A stretch of 64,000 nucleotides of DNA, taken from NCBI GenBank assembly GCA_013399305.1, contig VXAI01000021.1, positions 6,662,794-6,726,793 on the forward strand. Reading direction: 5' to 3'. Both the position numbers and the translations under genes were made by a program. The notes below the pieces were generated by a model. The model saw nothing but the letters and a program-made list of their open reading frames with translations. It was not told where the DNA came from and made no database searches. Source of the stretch: Rostratula benghalensis (lineage: Eukaryota > Chordata > Aves > Charadriiformes > Rostratulidae). Each line of letters starts with the position of its first letter. Position 1 is the stretch's first letter. This document shows positions 1 through 15,000 of the stretch, piece after piece.

Positions 1-3000
1 CAATTTACTCTGCAAAGGCATGCTGAAGCTATTTGCTCAATTGACTTTCACAAAGCTACACAGTTGTAACCTTTACTATGATGGGTTAACATTCCACAAG
101 AAGTTATGTGTATTAAAAACACACTGAATATGTTTTACATTGGTACACTACTCAGGCTTCATCACTGAGCAGAACATTGACATTTCACCAATTGAAATCA
201 TTATTTAATCGTACAAATGAGCACAAAATGCTAGAACCATGTGTTCAAGAAAGTGAGGGATGGAACATCTCAGTTTTGAACTGTTCAAGAGATCTGTTTC
301 TTTACTGCGTATTTTCATGTATTTAATTCCATTATATCCTGCAAATATTTTGAGAAAGCTGAGGTTTTTTGGGTGGATGGTTGTTTGTTTGTTTGTTTCT
401 CCAAAGACCTACTTAAAACCTCAGAATATTCAAAATACTAGCAACAAAATCTTTAGCTTTTTCAAATAAACACTTGCTAATATAGCTAAGATTTACCATG
501 GTGAGGAAGAAATTATCATTCCAATGCACTTTAATGGAACCAGCCACTGTATCTTACTTCTTCACCTGAACTATTTGTTGTGTGTTAGTGTTGTGCAATT
601 CCACTTCAGGATAGGTTCTAATTATTAAATTCACTACAGTAAAGGTCATCATGTTATCTAACAGTAGCTGTCTCATCTTCTGCACTTCTAAAGTAAATCT
701 CACTTTTTTCACATACCCAAACCATATTGCACTTTCAGTTAGCAAGAATGCACAGTTACATACTGAATTTTTGATGTAACTTCCTTTCCTGAGCTTCCCT
801 GCAGGCAGAGCACTGAATTCAGTGGGAATTATGTTTGCTAGTTATGGACAAGAACATAGCTTTTGAATATTAGTTAGGCAATCCATCAATGATTTTTATC
901 TTCTAGTCCAATAACTTCAGTTTCTGATCTGGACTGCAAAAGATTAACATTTCCTCAAGCAAACTATCACCATTGGCCTCAATAGAAGAGTTACAAACAC
1001 AGAAATTGGTGTTATATAAATGTTTTCTTAGCATTCCATGTCTTCTCATCTATAATTTTTAAACGACCTATTTATTTAAAATTGGTTTATAAAGCAGCAC
1101 TTTAGAAGCTAGCAAATGGTCAACCTACATTTCAATCAACCTACATTTTAATTGACAAAAAAATGAGTGAAATATTTTAAAAAAATATCAGAATAACAAG
1201 TAGCTGGCCTATGTAACTCTTCTATGCACAACACACCTATTAACTTCACTGGATGAGACCTGCAAATAGAAATTAGCCCAACTGTTTCAAATAACTGAAG
1301 TAACATTGAAAATGCAACCAGAAAGCTAGATATTACCTATCAGAGGAATTTAAGGCCTGGAACTGTCACGGTCAGCATAGTGCCCTGTGAGGAGAGGGCG
1401 GTGAAAATTCAGTAGGCTGAGAGGGTTGGAATGCTGTAGGCAGGAGCTTCCTGTTTTAAACCTAAAAAGAAACAAATTTAATGTTATCTAGACAGAAAAA
1501 GGAGTTTTGTTTAAGCAAAACAAATAACTCCTCCCAAACAGATGAACAAGTAAAGAAAGAAAACAGGATGTTACCATAGGTTAATTTCTTTCAAATAATC
1601 ACAGAATAACTAAGCAGTGGCTAACAGAAATAAAGCATGTAGTCAGTTTGCCTAATAACAAACAAGATCTTGTTCTGGCATTTATTATTGAAGTTAACTT
1701 CAAGAAAAAGGCCCTCTAGAAATTTCTAAAGTGAGCTGAAGGAAGCCAGAGAAGTTCTTTAACAAGATTACCATCTTTTTTTGGTTTTGTGAGCGTCTGT
1801 TTAGTGTTGCGGGTTTTCCCAGTGTTATTTAAAATGCATGAAATCAAGAGGCGGAGGGGAAGTGAAGCACACATGATCTGACCCATAAATCCAATATTTG
1901 CATATTCTGACTAATCTTACAAGAAAAAGACCAGTATTTTGCTGTATATTTTCAGGACAAAAACCTGTATCTAAGACAGGTGATTAAAAGAGTACCTAAA
2001 GGAGAAGGTGCAAGCGTGCAGTGTCCATGATGTGGAACTCCTGGAGTCTCATCAACCTTAGAGCTTGCATACTGACCTCATATATGCACAAAGGGACATC
2101 ATTAGTGGAGAACCACTTCAGATGCAAGGAAATTTTCAGAGAGTGGAATCTTGATCCTCAGCTGCCTTCTTCAAATGACCAGAAAGCAGACAAGGGCTGC
2201 TCTCTCTGGATATTACTTACATATTCTACCTGGCTGTGCTTCAAAACATCTGTTATATAAGGAAATTCTAATTAGACTGGCTGTCTCTACCCAGCTGGTT
2301 GACATTTATTCTCCATGGGAAGAACCTGCCCGCTAAAAACATTCCCATGAGCCTGAGTGACATGTCTGAAGAGCAGACTGAGTCTATACCCTATTCCCAA
2401 TGACTGTGGAAACTTCAGGTCTTTTCCCTCCAGGCCTTGCAGCCTTGATGGAAAAATCTGCAAAAGAGATGAGGGTCTATTTTACAATCTAACAGTGCTC
2501 TGCACTGCTTTGGAAAGATGACAAACATATGGGCTGCTACCAATTATTAGATCTTAGTGTGAAATCACAGGAGAATTATCAGCATGTAGCTTTCATAATC
2601 TGTTTCACACATATTTGCAAAAGGTTTCCAAAAGCTTTCCAAAATAAAAGTTAGGACACCAGTGCAAAACCAGACAGTTTTTTAACCTATGCCTCTCTAC
2701 ATTTAGAAGCAAATTGTTTCTAAATACCTGAGCTAAGAAAACCACTTCTTCAGGTATTTTATTTTCATGATTTTGCATCTTATCTCCTTCATCATAATAC
2801 ATTCACTTGTCTCCTAGTCTCCTGCCAGTATGGAGAGACAAGAGACAGCATTTGCTGTGCCTGTTTTGAGCTTCACACATGCCAGGTTGCCAGTTGGCAG
2901 ATCAAACAGAATCAATTATGATTTCAGCTCACAGTGGTGCCTCTCCCCCTTAGCAGCACTAAGCTGGGTCTCTCCTCTCACCACACCACTGATTTTCACT

Positions 3001-6000
3001 TGTAGGAACTTAATATTTTTGAGACCCTCTCTTGCCAAATTCAGCAAGTTGGACAAGTTCAAAGGCTACTGGGAGCAAAAGAAGGGAGGGTAGGGAAGAA
3101 GGGAGAACGATAGCTGGCTGACACCCAGAATAACAGCACAATCTTTGTTCCAAGGAAAACAAGACCAAAAATAGACATTGGAAAAAATAAATGCACAGCT
3201 AACACTTAAACAAGGCTAGCGGACAATATATAAAGAGAAATGTCTCTAACCAATAACCATCTAATTCTTTTTTCTTTGTAAAAGCTTATATAGTCATGTT
3301 GTCTATTCAACTCTCTCCTCTTCTCCCCTGCACTGCAATAACTTTTGAAGGCAGTGATCACTTTCAAAGCAGACCCAGGGAATGGCATGTAACAAGCAGT
3401 TTGCATATCCTTGGCAGATCCAAGTTCAGGGGTCCAGCATCTGAAACAGAGACTACACACAATCGCTTTGAAATACAGAATAAACTGATGTATTAACAAC
3501 TGTGGTGACGGTGCTGGATGTATGGGGGACAGCTCTAAAGAAAATCAGGTTCCTGTATTTGAAGTATTTGACAGTTTCATGAAACAAAAATGCTGGACTC
3601 ATAACTTTCACACATCTGCTCCTGTTGTCTTCTCCTCCTCCCCAAGTAGATTATTCATATAACCACATTTGAGCAACTGTATAAGTTTACATTTATCAAT
3701 TGTATAAGTTACATCATTGTAAATGAAGCATAGATGTACTAATTTTACAGGCTCACTATGTGTAAACACAGAAGCATCTCCCAAGCTTGACACAGAAGAT
3801 AATCTCTCGAATTCTAAGGAAAATGTAATAAACAAGAATCAATAAATATTTATGGATCTAACATTTGGATTCCTCTATAAGAGCTGTTAAAAAAAAACCC
3901 CTAAACAAACCAAAACCACAACCAGTCCTGTTGACATTTCTGTTCAAGAATAAACTCATTTGGGAGGTGACTGTCCAGCACCCCATGCAGAACAGTTCAG
4001 AAGGAAAGTAAACCAAGAATCCATATAGAGGTTTAAAAAGGCTCATGCTTCCATGTGCATGGAAGTTTATGCAGCTAAAAAGCTACAAAATGTCAAATTT
4101 CTCAACAGTTAGAAACAAAACTGAAATACTAAAATTAAACCCCAAAGATGCTCAAAATTTCTTACAGAAAAATACTTTAATGAGGTTGCAAATACAGGCT
4201 ATTGTGTAGTAGAATTGAGAGAGGTGATACTATCTGTGTAACACTGCATCTTTTATTTTGAGAAAAACTATAAGCCATGTATATGGTAGTGGCTTATTCA
4301 GACTTTTTACTAAAATAATGTAGCCCAAATGTACTTAGAAGTATTGCAGGATTTAGGTGTGCCCTCAAACTACAGGGTACCATAGTGCTTCTGAGAATCA
4401 CTTCAGCTATAAGTTTACCAGCAAAGTGACCCTTGAAAAAAAAACATTAGTCACTATCTAACAACTGAAACAAAAATTAAAAATAGGTATTTCTGCCACT
4501 GATACATTCTTGATATCAGATCTCTCAACCAGATTGAGCATCAAAGCATATGTTAAGGAGAACACTTGAAATAATTATGTGACTGCTGTAGACTGCCATA
4601 TTCAAACCACACAGCACACTGATATGCAGTTTGAGCTAATCTCATCTGAACCCAGTGGATTCTTCAAGCAATTAAGAATAAGGAGAACAGAAGAGTTACA
4701 TTACTTTCAAACAAGGTTCCAATTTTTCAAAGTCCTTTTTCGCCTAGAAATGGCTGAAGCAACAATTCAGTTCCATAACTGAACTTATAGTTGCCAAAAT
4801 AACATGCCTTCCTTTACTTGCTATGTTTTATGAAGGAAGTTGAATTTCCTGCTCTCTACAAGAAGCAAATGAATGTTTTCAAGGCTTAGAGCCCCAGAGA
4901 GATGCTAAGGATTCCATTAGCTATTATTTCATTTCTTTTCTTTTTGATAGCAGGGTTCCCATAGCTACCTCAGGAACAAGGGCATTTCAGACTGACTATT
5001 TTCACATTACAGAGAGGAAATCTACACAGACCAATGCACGCCGTATGCGTATTTTCACACCTCGTATCACGGGACTAGAGGAATTTAGAAACAGGTCTAC
5101 ATCTTCAGCAACTTCTCTTGCAAAGAAATGGGAAGTTGCTCCAACTATTGAACTCTGTCACAGAAGTAAAGAAGCAGCAACTGAATTAAGCAGGGTTCCA
5201 ACTTTGACAGTGCCACTTCAGGATTTATACAGTTAGTCCACGTTTTGCTCCCAGATAACAGCACAGGGCATCTGGAACTATATGGCAACTCTGCCCTCTA
5301 ATACACTGAGTATCTTTGTCATATTCTGAGTCCCACAGTCCCAGAAAGGGCTGGTAATGTACTACAGCAATTTGTACATGATTTTTGAGATTTTTATTGC
5401 TATAGCAACTGAGTGTAGGCATTAAACATAGCAACAGACTATTTATAGCACTTTCTTGGATGTCAAAATGGCATGTTGTTTTATTTTCTAAGCAGATGCT
5501 CAGAAGATAAGTACACAGAATGACTGTACAGTAACCACCTTCAAAAGGAAGAAAAAACCTCCCAGCTTCGCAACCTCTGAATCATATAAGCAGGCTGGTA
5601 AGTGTAAGGCATACTGTAATTTTAAAGGACTCTGTTCTGAGAAAGCATTATCACTAACTACTACCTGAGAACAAGATTAGGCAAAAAACTTTTCTGATTT
5701 GTGCCTACTTGGTCAAAAGATGTGCAAGAAATTTATAAGGTCCTGCTCTGATCAACTCTGATCTTTACCTGTTAAGCAACAGAAATAGGGAAATTGTCTT
5801 CATATTAAGTGGAGTCAGATTCTCAGGAGGGATCAAATTCCACTGAGACAGACAGTAAACGCACATGGGCAAAGCTCTGCTCATTCCAAGGACAGGAACA
5901 GTCATTTACAAGAAGTGAGAATTTGACCTGCTATGCGGTTTAAGGAAAGACTGTTCACTATTTTCATAATAAGAAATTTTCAGTGGTATAGTGTTTTTCT

Positions 6001-9000
6001 CTGAATCCTTTAAGTTCTGTATCATTCCTACAAGTGATCAGTGAAAAACACTACTTGGTGTTTAATGTAATTTCTAAACACAATCTTAGACACGGAAATA
6101 CCAAGCAGGAACAGGACAGATTTCTGGGGTTTCTTTAGGTATTATTCACCTTTCTGTTATGGTTATATGTCAGTTTGTATAGAGTGGGATGGTTGATGTT
6201 TGCCATTTTGCCAACAAAAAAACATTTAAAATCTGTTAAACAGGAAACATGAAAGACTTAAAAAAAAAAAGAATCCAACAGGAAGTGTCAAGAGATTCTT
6301 ACAAAAGCACAAGGCTGTTAATATTCCAGTGAGTCTTCCATTAGCACACAGTATATAAGTTTTGGAAAGGACATTTTAATGCTATGTTTTATGGAGGAGA
6401 GATTCCAAACAGGTCCCAAAAGCTCAGCACACACATAAAAATTGAGATTTACATGTTGAGGTTTCAGAAAATATCCCACAAATTCTTTTTCCCTGTCCAT
6501 CATAGATATTTTCACTTAATTTAGTGAACAAACACACAGCAGTTTTCAACTCTCCTAATTTTTCTTTAAGTGTCTAAATTACTTGGGAATTCTGATTTGT
6601 GTGCTCGGTTTTCTACGGTCTGCTCCACTAACCACTGCACTTACTAAAACCAGCTTTTAGAGCAATGCTGATAATACCTATCAAAGAACAGGAGAGATAA
6701 GTATATTAAACTGCCACAGTCCTCAGGGAAGTCAAGATAATAGGCATCATGTAGGCACCTGAGTATCAACTACACTTGCATAGGGAGTTAAGAACTTTGC
6801 TTACAAGATTTTTTCAGTCTGAGATGTGCAGAACGTCAACTTTATTTAGCACCTCCTCCTGAGGCAAACTCCACTCTCCACTGCCACTAGGCCCCTAGTG
6901 GTATTGTGCTATTTTCATGAGCCCAGAGGTCAGTCATGTTCATTCACTATTTGAAAAGAAAAATATGGGAAATTCAGTTGCTGAAACTGTGAAGCATGTG
7001 TGCATTTTTTATCCGTTATTAGAGTTGATCTCTATTAGATCCCTTCCTCTCCACAAGCTATTTTTCAACTTATGGTTAGAAATTTTATTTTTAATTTTTC
7101 TGCTCTGTAATTAGAGCACAGTTCAGTACAACTTCAGAATTGTTAACAGGAAATACTAATTGACATAGCATCCTTTATTATATTCTACTACCAGCACACA
7201 TATGCACCCTTCTAAAAGGCCTTTTCAAAGATGTTTCGGGGAAACTGGGAGAATATTTGCAAATGAAATAATGGATATTTCTTTTCCAAAATTTCAGAAA
7301 CAGATCTCATTCTATGGATCCTGCATTTGTTAATACATCCCTCCAAGTCCAAAACAAGATGGGCAAAAAGGGAAGCACTGTTCCTAATCATCTTCTAGAT
7401 TTCAGACTCCTTATTTCCAGCTGTCTTACATAGACTTTACCTTTGTGGTCCTCACCAAGAGCCTGATCTGGCATCACTAAAGTGAATGGAAACTTTGCTG
7501 ATGATTTCAAAAGCAAAGGCTCAGAGCCAAATTCCCCATGTATAACTTCGGCATTACAAAACCTTCTGCAGAATTATATAAACAGTAATAATTTTACTCT
7601 GAAGGCAAGCCCCTAGCCCAAAGAAATCGCTGTTCTTGACCCCGCAGTACAGAATGTGTCTACCATGTGTCCATTTCCAGGGTGCAAAACATTAAAACTG
7701 GTAACAATAGAAGTGTGCAACTCCTACATAGAATGCTTCCCCCCTCTACTCCACATACCATATACACCCCACACACCCCCAATTCACACAGCCATTGTCG
7801 TGCCAACTTTTTAAATCCTTTGGTTTTTGCAGAAATTGCAGGAACTAGCCCAGTGGATCCCATTTTACAGCCATTAGATAGTGACTCTTGTAAGTGTATT
7901 TGCTCATAAATTAGAGGATAGCACAGTGATTCTGAAGTATAACTGTACCATGACAAAACAGAAGAGAACATGTTTTAACATTAGTTGGGGGAAGAAATTT
8001 TCAGGTTTACATACACACTTGACATATGTTCCCTGCCAAGTCTTTATGTTTCCCTCCCTGCCCCTCTCATCCTCCCCCCTCTAAGCAATCTGTACTAGCT
8101 TAAAAAAAATTAAAGAAAAAATCTTATTCTACAGGCCTTACTTGTCCAAAGCTACAGGTGATCACATTTACAATATTACAGGTCCCTAATGACTTATGAT
8201 ACCTAATTACTTTGGGTAATTACTTACATTTCTCACTGAAGAGGATTAAATCCTGAGATGCCGTTAGAGCCCAAGTTCTCCAACAAAATCTGAGGCTACA
8301 AGTCTACATGCTCTAAGTATCAAATCCCTCTCTCCTTTTCAGAATTCATAGGGCCTACTTCCTGAGGAGGGAAACTAAGTTATTATTTCAAAGTGCTACC
8401 GTAGCAGTCACAGTCTTAGTTCTCCACTACACTTGTACATAAGTAATAATTTATGTCCTGAGTCACTAGTTTATAAGTTTACAAATATCCATCACCCACT
8501 CAGATTTCCTTTCTGTCAGTGACACTGAGATCCAAAACATCTCTTTGACCCACTTTTCAAAGGAAGTACAAACAGAGGACACATCACAAGGAAATTCTTA
8601 TGCTTAGTTTACAGGAAGGCTGCAAGTTAGGACAGAAAAGATCTCTCTGCCCACAAATCCCCCAGATCTTTAAATAACCCACAAATCTTAAAACAGCACA
8701 GCTTTTTTTCCTCTTGCACTCACAAGCCATTTGGTGCTTCTTTTTCCTGGACTTACACACATCTCTGAGAACAGCATCTTAGATGAGGCTGGAGTACTCC
8801 ATGACGTATAAGGAACTTACACGTATGACCCTTGAAATGAGAAACTTTCATGTCTGTTTCTTCTCAGTACCGACTCCCTATACCTCAGTTGCCATACTCT
8901 GTCTCTCCCAGCTTTTCAAAAAGTGATTAGACATCATACTATCATTCAGAGTTGTCAGAAAGCAGATTGATCTAAAGGAGAATTGAAGAAGCTGGTTGCT

Positions 9001-12000
9001 AAAGATTTAAACAATTAATCAGGCTGATAGATAGTTCTTAACTTCCACTGCTTTGGTCCCAGATGAATAGGACTATAGGTATTAAAACTGACTCAAATAT
9101 ATAAAAAGATAGGAGGTGGAGAGGTGTATAGGTTTCACATCCACAGCCAATTTAGAGCTTAATCCAGATGGATGTAAAGCAGATGGATATATGTACATTA
9201 AATACATTGATAATCCCAGGTACTTTATCATAGTGCTGATGTTAACACACAGTTTTCCCTATGTACAAATGAGTACCCTGTAGTTTTTGTATTAATGCAC
9301 TTATTGTCATTAAAACATCTTTACTGAGGACAGATTTACTCATGGGTGCTATACAATATATTATAAGTTACAAAGCAAAAATGATTGTATGGAATAAGGA
9401 CAATAGTTGCTGAAATGCTACAAGATATCGTATATTACAAATATACACTTAGTTCAGATGTGGAGGAGTTAGACACACATTAGTTACTCCAGTTCATACA
9501 CAAGGTAAAAATATTTTTTTTAAAACTTAAATGCCTTCTAAATACCATCTGAAGTTGCACATCCTTGCACAAGTTGAAGGGGTACGTAAAACCTCACATG
9601 TAAGACCAGCAAATCAGAATGAGGGCCTCTGGAGGCTAGAAAATACGAGAATATCAAGAGAATGAGGACTCTCTAGTATTCAGCATTTAATATTGAACTG
9701 TTTCTTAATTTCCACTGTTAGCACTAATAGACTTAGATTTCTACAGGTTGGATCGTTAGATTATTAAGCTCCAAGTTTGGTATGATTGTTGATTTGGTAT
9801 AAAATTGTTGATTTAAAACATAAAGGTCAGTTAGGACATTAACCTAAAAATACTAAGCTCTTCACTAATGATAGTCCAGAGAAAAATAAAAGGAAAATTA
9901 AAGACAAGTTTTGCAACAAGATCTGAAATGTTCTAACACCAAGGTTCACTCATCACATTCTTTTGAAGCTGGATGAAGTGATCTTTCATTTAACCATACA
10001 AAACACCTGCCATGCCAAATATAAATGCAGTAACTGTTAGCACTTGCAGGAACACTATCTATGCTCAGAACTCTAAATTTATCCAATCTTTGCATAGCAT
10101 AAACTGAAATCTACTGTCTAATCACTCCACAAAAATGGAAATTTGCTGCTGCTGACTGCAGAGAATTTTTCACCAGATAAAACTATGCTATATATAATTT
10201 GAAAAATCAACTAATTAACACAAGTTTACACTATTATGAATTAATAACAAACCTGAGTCTTCAGTTTCAGCTATCATTCCCTTGTACTGACCTAGTTTTT
10301 TCATGTTGTTTACATACTGCTGTCTGAAAAAAAAGAGCTTAATGTATACATTAGTAAGACAAAAAAAAAGTGTTTCAATTTGCCAAGAAAATAAAATGTA
10401 CTTTAGTGCAGAGCACCAACCAAACAGCAGAGATAAAACTGAAGACTGAAATACCAGGAAATGTAAATCTCCTGAATTTTCATACTAAAGCAAACATGCT
10501 TTAAAATCTAAAGGGTTGGGTTTTTTTTCTCTACAGCATTGCAATTAGATGTGGTATCAATTTACCTTTAATAGGATTAAAAGCAAACACATACTGTAAA
10601 AAGAAACAGCTCTGGAAATGTCTTTTTAAAAGATAGGTTCCAGACACAAGCAAATAATCCACCAAAATTAACAACTCCGGCATGGTTAAAAGCAAGCATG
10701 TGGGAAGGCAAGTAATACAATTGAAAAAAAGAAAAAAGAGATCTGCTAAGTATCTGTTTCCTTATAACATGTATTGCTGCTAAGACTCTCTAATGGTCAG
10801 CAGAATACAGATAACTATCTGTGAATCAGGTTGCCTGGAATTACTGACTACGTACCTTTATTAATCAAGTCTCAGTATAATTAACACAGCTTTTACTTTT
10901 TCATTCTTGTATATTCCCAAACAGTATGTAAGAATAATTACACCCACTTTTTAAGCAGCTAAAATTTCAAGAACAGGTAGAATTTGAAGGGGGTGAAGGG
11001 AAGAGGTAGAAAGAACCAACTACTCGGTATCACAACAAGGTACTGTACCTTTAAGGAGGAATTACGGTTCCGTTCTCTTTCACGGCTGAAAAAGAGCTTA
11101 TTCTCAGTTATAGAGATTACTTACCTAAAACTTGAGTTATTCTTCTTTTTCCTCTCAGGCCAGCCTCTCTTTCACTCTTGGGAGCTTTTACCATTTAAGG
11201 TCAATGTTACATCTGGCTCTAGTAACTAAAGCTGAAGCAATTTTTAACTCAGAGATCCAGCAGGCTGTCTAACATTAGAATGAGAGTTTAAATTTAAAGT
11301 AAGTCTTCAGAAAGCCTCGTTCTTGCCTCAGAGAATTACAGAATAAAAGGTTTTCCTATTCTGGCATAAGTACTCTGAGTACAACATGATGCAGAACATC
11401 CCATTACCATTCTTCAAGTTCACTGCATACAAGGCTCTACTTACTTATTTCTGATTAAAATGGGCAAGTAGGAAGAACTCATGAAATTGTTTACATCATG
11501 TTATGTTAACCCTCAGAATTTTTTTACTGAAACAGCTGCTACTATTTTTCATTCCCCTCCCCCCTTTGTTCAGTCAGAAGGAGTCTAAATTAGAGAGCCA
11601 ATACAAGGCATGTGAACTTTTAAAGAACATTGGCTTCAGTCCAGTCACAGGCTCTGCTTTCCACTTGCAAATTATGAATAATTCCCATTGAAGTCCACTA
11701 AAGTTGCTCGTATCTCATGAGAGAATGTAGCTACAAATGGAGCATGAAGAGAGGGGGGAAAAAAAGAAAACCAAACAGAAAACATTTACCACACTATATT
11801 AAGGTACCTGCAGGAGTATCACATGCATGTGATTCAGAACTCAGCTTTGAAATGGACACAGATTTACTCCAGCCCTTTAGCCAACACAGATTATTTATTT
11901 ATATGTATTACAACTACATCTACAGTTCCTAAACCAAGAGTTCTGCTTATGCCAGGTACTGTAAAGTTGTTAAATATAAGAAAGCCAAACCCTGTTCAAA

Positions 12001-15000
12001 AAATCTTTTGCAATTCAAGCAGAGACAAGAGAGCTGAGGGTGGGAAATGTCAAAAAATTGTACCAGAATGTATGTAAAATTATTAGACAGTGAGTTTGGA
12101 GCAGACATTCTAGGCCTGCTTTGAAAGAGTGGAACAAATTATGATACTAAATTAATTTCCTTTGGATAATGGCTAATAAGAGCATCAAGGCAGAATCAGA
12201 TCAGACAAATAAAAGTGAGGATTTGGTGATTTGAATTGGAAAGCACACTCCATAGGGGAGCAATGCATGGAAACATGAGGGTGCTTCCAAGAGAAGCAAG
12301 CAAAGTTGCGTTGACTGCAACATAGCACAGCTCCTGTAACGTAAGGACTTATGAGGCTGGGGACTTCATTTGTGCCATATCAGTCTTGATCTTGTATTAG
12401 GAAGTCTATTATTCTACACTTAAGACATTCTTTGCCCCCAAAATCAATACAGTAAAAAAAAAGTTCTGAAAAAACTTCTCTAACATTGGTATTTGAGCCT
12501 GATCCCATAATAATGAGGGTAGCTAAGTGTTTCAAAAACCATTTCAGGTTTCGATGTCCTTTGTCCACTTACAGTCCTTGGTAGCATTACTGGCTCTCTG
12601 ACAAGAAATTTTAATATATCTCCTTTAATCTTCCTGAATTACTATTTCATTACCCACAAACTTGAGTTCTGAAATATTCTTTTGCAGCTTAGTATGGTCA
12701 CAGTCTTTGACCTAGCAATCTGCAACTATGGAAGTCTTACTGGCATCTGTAATTCATCATTACTCAGTTTTATTTTCTCAGAATTTCCAGGTGATAAGTG
12801 TCAAATATTTAATTTGTCTGTAATAGAAGCTGTGTTTCTCTTAAATCTGCATGCATCCATTTCATAGCTTTGAAAGTCTTTGAAAGACTACTTTGAACCC
12901 AGTTTGGACAAGAGGAAGTTACTCATTGCGTTTTAGCACTACCATCCTCTGAGAAAAAACTTTTCAATTAAGCCGCTTCTTCATTGGTCTAGCACCCAGT
13001 AACCACATTTACCCAAATTTAGCCAAAATTTGTAAAAGTAATGTAGGTATCAAAATGTTTTCAAGTTCCTAGAAAGTTCATGAAGTCAGTAGCTTCTAAA
13101 GGAGATTTAAGCTACTGCCCCTGCTATGGGAGAAAACTATGGTGACAGAGTTTTGGTTCTCTTTTGATTGACCTATCCACTTGCACCATGCAAATGTGAC
13201 CCCTGCTGTTTAGACAGTTTTCAGGGAACACAGAAGGACCTTGGAGGTACTCATGAGAAGGGGGGAATGATACTTCCATCAATCTTCAGTTCCTGAAACT
13301 GCTTGTATATTTTTGCACCCTACAGCATACTCAATGCTTTTGAAGGTGCATTGCCTAGAGTTTTGCTTAACATGAATGATATCTGGCCAAATGCAAGTGA
13401 AACTTTCCAGCTAAAATCTAAGTTTTTGAATGAGGTAATCTGAGCATCTGAAAAATAATTATTTTAACTAGATTGTTAGCATTGTATAAAGAAGGCATAG
13501 TAACATGTGTCATGTAAGAAACATTTTTCAAAGGGCTTTTTTATTCATTGCTTTAGTTTGTTTTTTGTTTTTTGGTTGTTTTTGGTTTTTTTTAAGATCT
13601 GGTGATACCAGCTTCTTTTAAAACATTCTAATACAGATGGCTGGCCACATACAGTAGCAGCAAACTCTGCCCCCCCCTTTCTCATATAGCCCAACATATT
13701 TGTGTTGCCAGTATTACAGTAGTGTATTCCCTAGAAATAGCATAAAATTATTCTTTTATAAATATTCTGAAGCATATCAGAGTAGGTAGAGGTAGTTCTG
13801 TGGGATACATAGGGCCTTGCAGGAGCATATATGTGCCCTCACCAGTTAACTTCCTGTTTTCTTTATTTTCACAGATCTGTGATTTATGAAAAAAGTAGGA
13901 CAGTATGTATCTATGATGAATTACATGACTTGGGTTCCCTAAATTTAACAATTTGTACTTTTGTCCTTGAAGAGATGAACACAAGCAGTAAAATCCTGGT
14001 CATACTGAAATAATTGAGAGTTCTGCCCCTAGGGCTGAAGTGTAAGCAATGCTTCATGCAGGATCTTCATGTTTGGGTCACAACCATTTTCAAGTTTAAG
14101 CAACAACAGAAAAGATCTTGCTACACATTTTTTCTAGTTTTGGCTTTAATTGGGCAGTCTGGGATATAAGAACTTTAATTCAAAAGTTTATCTGGGTAGA
14201 CATAGTTTTAGGTGTTTACATTTAAACTTTTAATAGGCTCAGGATAAAGCCACAAATTCTCTACCATATATATAGAGTAATGCCTAGAAAATAATTATAT
14301 AGAAAAGATTTCCCATATTACTTTGAAGAATTTAAGCTTCAGGACTTCAAAATACATTGTAATCAAAATGTTGTTTATTATCCTTTCTGCCCACACGTAG
14401 TAGTCATCTATGTGACAAAAAAGAAGCATGTTCTGGCTGACAAAGTGTAAGTGGCAAGATGTGATCATATGCTCTATGCTTTACTAAACTATAAAGACTA
14501 TTAATCAGGCAGGCTAAAAATTTGCAGCAGAAGTCTTATGACATGATTTTTCACATTTCATTTTTAAAACATGCCAAAAGTATTTTTATCAGTGAAGATT
14601 TTATCCTACCATATCTGGAATTCATTTCTGTCAGCCTCAGGTCCACATCACAAATGCCAATGAGCACTGGGAATTTTGTTTATTGAATTAATTGTATTAA
14701 CTGTACTCATCATCTCATTTCTCATGGAAAATCTAGTTACCCAAGTCTAAAGTTTATGCTCAAACTGTGTGCCTTCATTTTCTTGCACAGAATTTTTTTT
14801 GTGCATTTACATATTTGATCTGGCATCAGATTTGTGTTTTCTGTGGGTTTTCTGGCTTGTGTATTGCTACTGCAACACTGCACACGAAAGTCACTTTATG
14901 CTGGCATCCATTCTGCAGCTCTCATTTAAGTATGCAACTCTAACACTGTGGGGCAATCTTATCTGCCAGATTGATCCAGACAGAAGAAAAAACAAACAAA

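Noticed and set aside
554..745. Minus-strand frame whose reading continues past one stop into a second open stretch near 490-547
   Set aside because: No recognised protein. The in-frame stop is flanked by a donor-like and an acceptor-like site only about 20 bases apart, too close for an intron. Probably chance.
1337..1461. Minus-strand segment with CTCCTCACAG-type acceptor and ATAG/GTAATA donor
   Set aside because: Every frame meets a stop before the donor. It could only be a non-coding exon, and the evidence is too thin.
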